Position numbers and translations under genes: made by a program
The notes under the pieces: generated by a model
The model's database searches: none
The model's input: the letters and a program-made list of their open reading frames with translations, nothing else
What the model was told of the DNA's origin: nothing
From: Candidatus Arcticimaribacter sp.
Lineage (GTDB): Bacteria; Bacteroidota; Bacteroidia; Flavobacteriales; Flavobacteriaceae
DNA length: 15,673 nucleotides
Direction of reading: 5' to 3'
Assembly: GCA_011526335.1 (NCBI GenBank)
Contig: WTJB01000043.1
Location: forward strand, 1-15,673
Shown: one piece after another, positions 14,139 to 15,673 of the stretch
How the letters are laid out: each line of letters starts with the position of its first letter
How positions within the stretch are numbered: the stretch's first letter is position 1

Positions 14139-15673
14139 TTATTGATTGATGTTGACGATGATTTTCTCGACTTTATGGTTTCGGTCAAAGATGTCATTTG
14201 TCGTAGAAAAATCTAAAGCCAATGTATCTTCCTTCTTCAATTGTCCCTCTACGGAATAAACCTCAAGCGCATTGTTTGTCGCTTTTTTATAAACAATTGG
14301 GACTTGACAATAAGTAAAGGCCAAAGAACCGGGGTCTAGGGCAATGGATTTCTGCTCTCCTTGTACATTGAAATACTCGAATACTGCGGGTTCGGTGAGG
14401 TATTCCTTTTCTTTTAAAAGGGAAAAATCAAAGCACAAGCGCCCTTCTTTTACGCGCAATCCGAGTTCTCCAAATCGACTAAGAATATCTTCTTTTACTT
14501 GCCCGGTCATTCCAGGTTGTTGAGCTCCTTTTCCGCCTGGGGTATGCGAATAGGGGTCGCTGGGGAAAGCACCATAGTCTCTGGGTGATTTGTGGGCTCC
14601 AATTCCTTTGACGATCTCGTAGTAGTGCTCTTTGAGTTGGGAAATGGTTTCCCCATCTTCGCTATGCGCAACCGCACTGTTTACGGTTTCATAGCTAGCA
14701 AGGGCCAATTTGGACACCATATGCCAATAGATAGATCCCAGTCCTTCATAGCCATAAAAGGTGCCAGAACGACCCGTAAAGGCTTTGTGATTAAAGACAG
14801 CCTCAAAGATGTGAAGCAGTTGTTCTTTCTCTGCTGCGACTAAAGAATCGTACTGTGCCGGAAGTTGATGTAATGCTGCTTTTAAATCTTCTGCATTTTT
14901 GAAGTTTCCATTAAAGTGGTATTCTCCTTTAAGATCCTGCGCGATGATCGTATAATCGTCACTTTTCAAAAGTGATTTTAACAATTCAGATTCCGATACG
15001 GCCTGAGCAGGAATTGTATTCCTGTCCACAAACAAAGGAAGGGTTTTGTTGGGGTACAAAATATAGCTATGCTGATCTTCTCTATACAAGGCACTAGATC
15101 GCAATGCGTTGAAGACAGCAAGACTTTCCTTTGCTTTTAAATATCCTGAACTCAGGACGGCAACTTGTCCCTCCAACATTTCGGGAAGGTAATCTACGGC
15201 AACCTGATCCTCTTCGATAGAGATTAAGTTATACGCGTGATATAGACCGTCCTCTTTTTTATTTTTTCGGATAGCATCTTCTAGGAACTTTTGTGTTGTG
15301 GCCACAAAGGATTTTATTTCATCTAAGGTCAATTCGTGTTTCTCTCCCGAAAAACCGTGATCATAGATCTGATCTCTATACTGAGATGCTTTTTCTCCTA
15401 AATCATACATGACGCTTTTTCGGTCTTGATCCGAAATCGGAGCATCAATCAGCTGGAGATTGTTTTCGAAGGTTGTCTTCATGCTCTTAAACAAGTCTGC
15501 AAGCTCTTGTGATACAGGAAAGGAATCTGCCTCTAATCCGTCAAGGTTTTCTTGGAAGAATGCCAAGAAACGTCTCAAATAATACAGGGTAACCATCGAT
15601 ACACCATTACCGACCAAGGCATTGTTGGCATCATTCCATTCGGGACGTTGTGTGTTAAGCCATATACCAGCTT
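14139..15673 (-). CDS. Large inverting glycoside phosphorylase-like protein (GH94/GH149/GH161 type), N-terminal part beyond the window
   Basis: The frame is open through the right edge; 510 C-terminal residues are visible and nothing here is a true start (a TTG at 15617 is internal). The first visible residues read AGIWLNTQRPEWNDANNALV; the EWND element corresponds to the DWND loop of GH94 phosphorylases, whose Asp is the general acid, here encoded at 15630-15632. Later come FYGYEGLGSIYWHMVSKLAL, then GGKGAQQPGMTGQVKEDIL, RFGELGLRVKEGRLCFDFSL and a C-terminal strand-rich domain, in the order seen in alpha/alpha-barrel phosphorylases. From memory this pattern fits beta-1,3-oligoglucan phosphorylases (GH149, GH161; around 1,100 residues), which release alpha-glucose 1-phosphate from laminari-oligosaccharides. 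As first visible gene of a laminarin-type operon this is a coherent role, but the family cannot be settled without the N-terminal half. The visible part has no sign of membrane segments. Confidence 0.7.
   Translation of the reverse strand, partial: AGIWLNTQRPEWNDANNALVGNGVSMVTLYYLRRFLAFFQENLDGLEADSFPVSQELADLFKSMKTTFENNLQLIDAPISDQDRKSVMYDLGEKASQYRDQIYDHGFSGEKHELTLDEIKSFVATTQKFLEDAIRKNKKEDGLYHAYNLISIEEDQVAVDYLPEMLEGQVAVLSSGYLKAKESLAVFNALRSSALYREDQHSYILYPNKTLPLFVDRNTIPAQAVSESELLKSLLKSDDYTIIAQDLKGEYHFNGNFKNAEDLKAALHQLPAQYDSLVAAEKEQLLHIFEAVFNHKAFTGRSGTFYGYEGLGSIYWHMVSKLALASYETVNSAVAHSEDGETISQLKEHYYEIVKGIGAHKSPRDYGAFPSDPYSHTPGGKGAQQPGMTGQVKEDILSRFGELGLRVKEGRLCFDFSLLKEKEYLTEPAVFEYFNVQGEQKSIALDPGSLAFTYCQVPIVYKKATNNALEVYSVEGQLKKEDTLALDFSTTNDIFDRNHKVEKIIVNINQ

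Larger units (their letters stand above)
8164..15673 (-). other. Beta-glucan (laminarin-type) utilisation operon, upstream end not in window
   Basis: Six genes in one direction with spacing 10, -4, 10, 10 and 3 nt: phosphorylase-like, GH17, stand-alone GH-A, GH30, GPH transporter, GH16. All five enzymes other than the transporter have a plausible step in breaking beta-1,3/1,6-glucan to glucose 1-phosphate. No SusC/SusD, TonB-dependent receptor, GH3 or regulator is visible; they could precede 15673. No internal promoter with a good TAnnTTTG element was found in the tiny gaps, so expression probably starts beyond the window edge. Confidence 0.8.

Noticed and set aside
14129..14197. Longer GH17 start (ATG at 14197)
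   Set aside because: The extra 23 polar residues overlap the upstream gene and would bury the export signal; the ATG at 14128 leaves a normal 10-nt operon gap.
1..15673. Search for SusC/SusD, mobile elements, CRISPR arrays, tRNA or rRNA genes and phage genes
   Set aside because: None was seen. Genes are contiguous on one strand, with uniform composition by eye and no direct repeats or transposase-like frames.

Overview
The window (about 43% GC by eye, every recognisable gene on the minus strand) looks like a chromosome segment of a marine flavobacterium (Bacteroidota, Flavobacteriaceae). The reasons are the gene content (GH16/GH17/GH30 laminarin enzymes, a GPH-type sugar transporter, an M13 lipoprotein peptidase, an AGCS symporter, a flavobacterial-type secreted protein), the lack of clear Shine-Dalgarno sequences, and lipoprotein or signal peptides ending in A-Q or G-Q. 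Genus cannot be fixed from the sequence.

Transcription runs from high to low coordinates. The first block, 15673 to 8164, is a tightly packed beta-1,3/1,6-glucan (laminarin-type) operon. In order it holds: the C-terminal 510 residues of a large inverting phosphorylase-like protein (GH94/GH149/GH161 type, cut by the window edge); a GH17 lipoprotein; a stand-alone clan GH-A glycosidase of unresolved family (GH2-TIM-barrel or GH72-like); a GH30; a GPH/MFS sugar transporter; and a GH16 laminarinase. Gaps are 3-10 nt, with one 4-nt ATGA overlap. The simplest reading is that GH16 and GH17 cut the beta-1,3 backbone and GH30 removes beta-1,6 branches outside the cytoplasm. The transporter then brings short glucosides across the inner membrane, and the phosphorylase converts them to glucose 1-phosphate. 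No SusC/SusD pair or regulator is visible; these may lie beyond 15673.

The second block, 7993 to 3732, holds a secreted conserved hypothetical protein with its own terminator, an M13 zinc metallopeptidase lipoprotein with a probable promoter, and an AGCS sodium/amino-acid symporter whose start codon lies 6 nt after a perfect 12-bp hairpin. A 42-residue membrane peptide overlaps the symporter stop codon. This block suggests peptide breakdown and amino-acid uptake.

The third block, 3667 to 1, is pgmB (beta-phosphoglucomutase), a GH65 maltose-phosphorylase-type enzyme and a CurA-type NADP-dependent oxidoreductase cut by the left edge. GH65 plus PgmB make glucose 6-phosphate from an alpha-glucosyl disaccharide such as maltose. 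Phosphorolytic routes for alpha- and beta-glucosides therefore lie within about 15 kb of each other. No rRNA, tRNA, CRISPR array, insertion sequence or phage gene was seen, and no gene-free stretch exceeds 170 nt.
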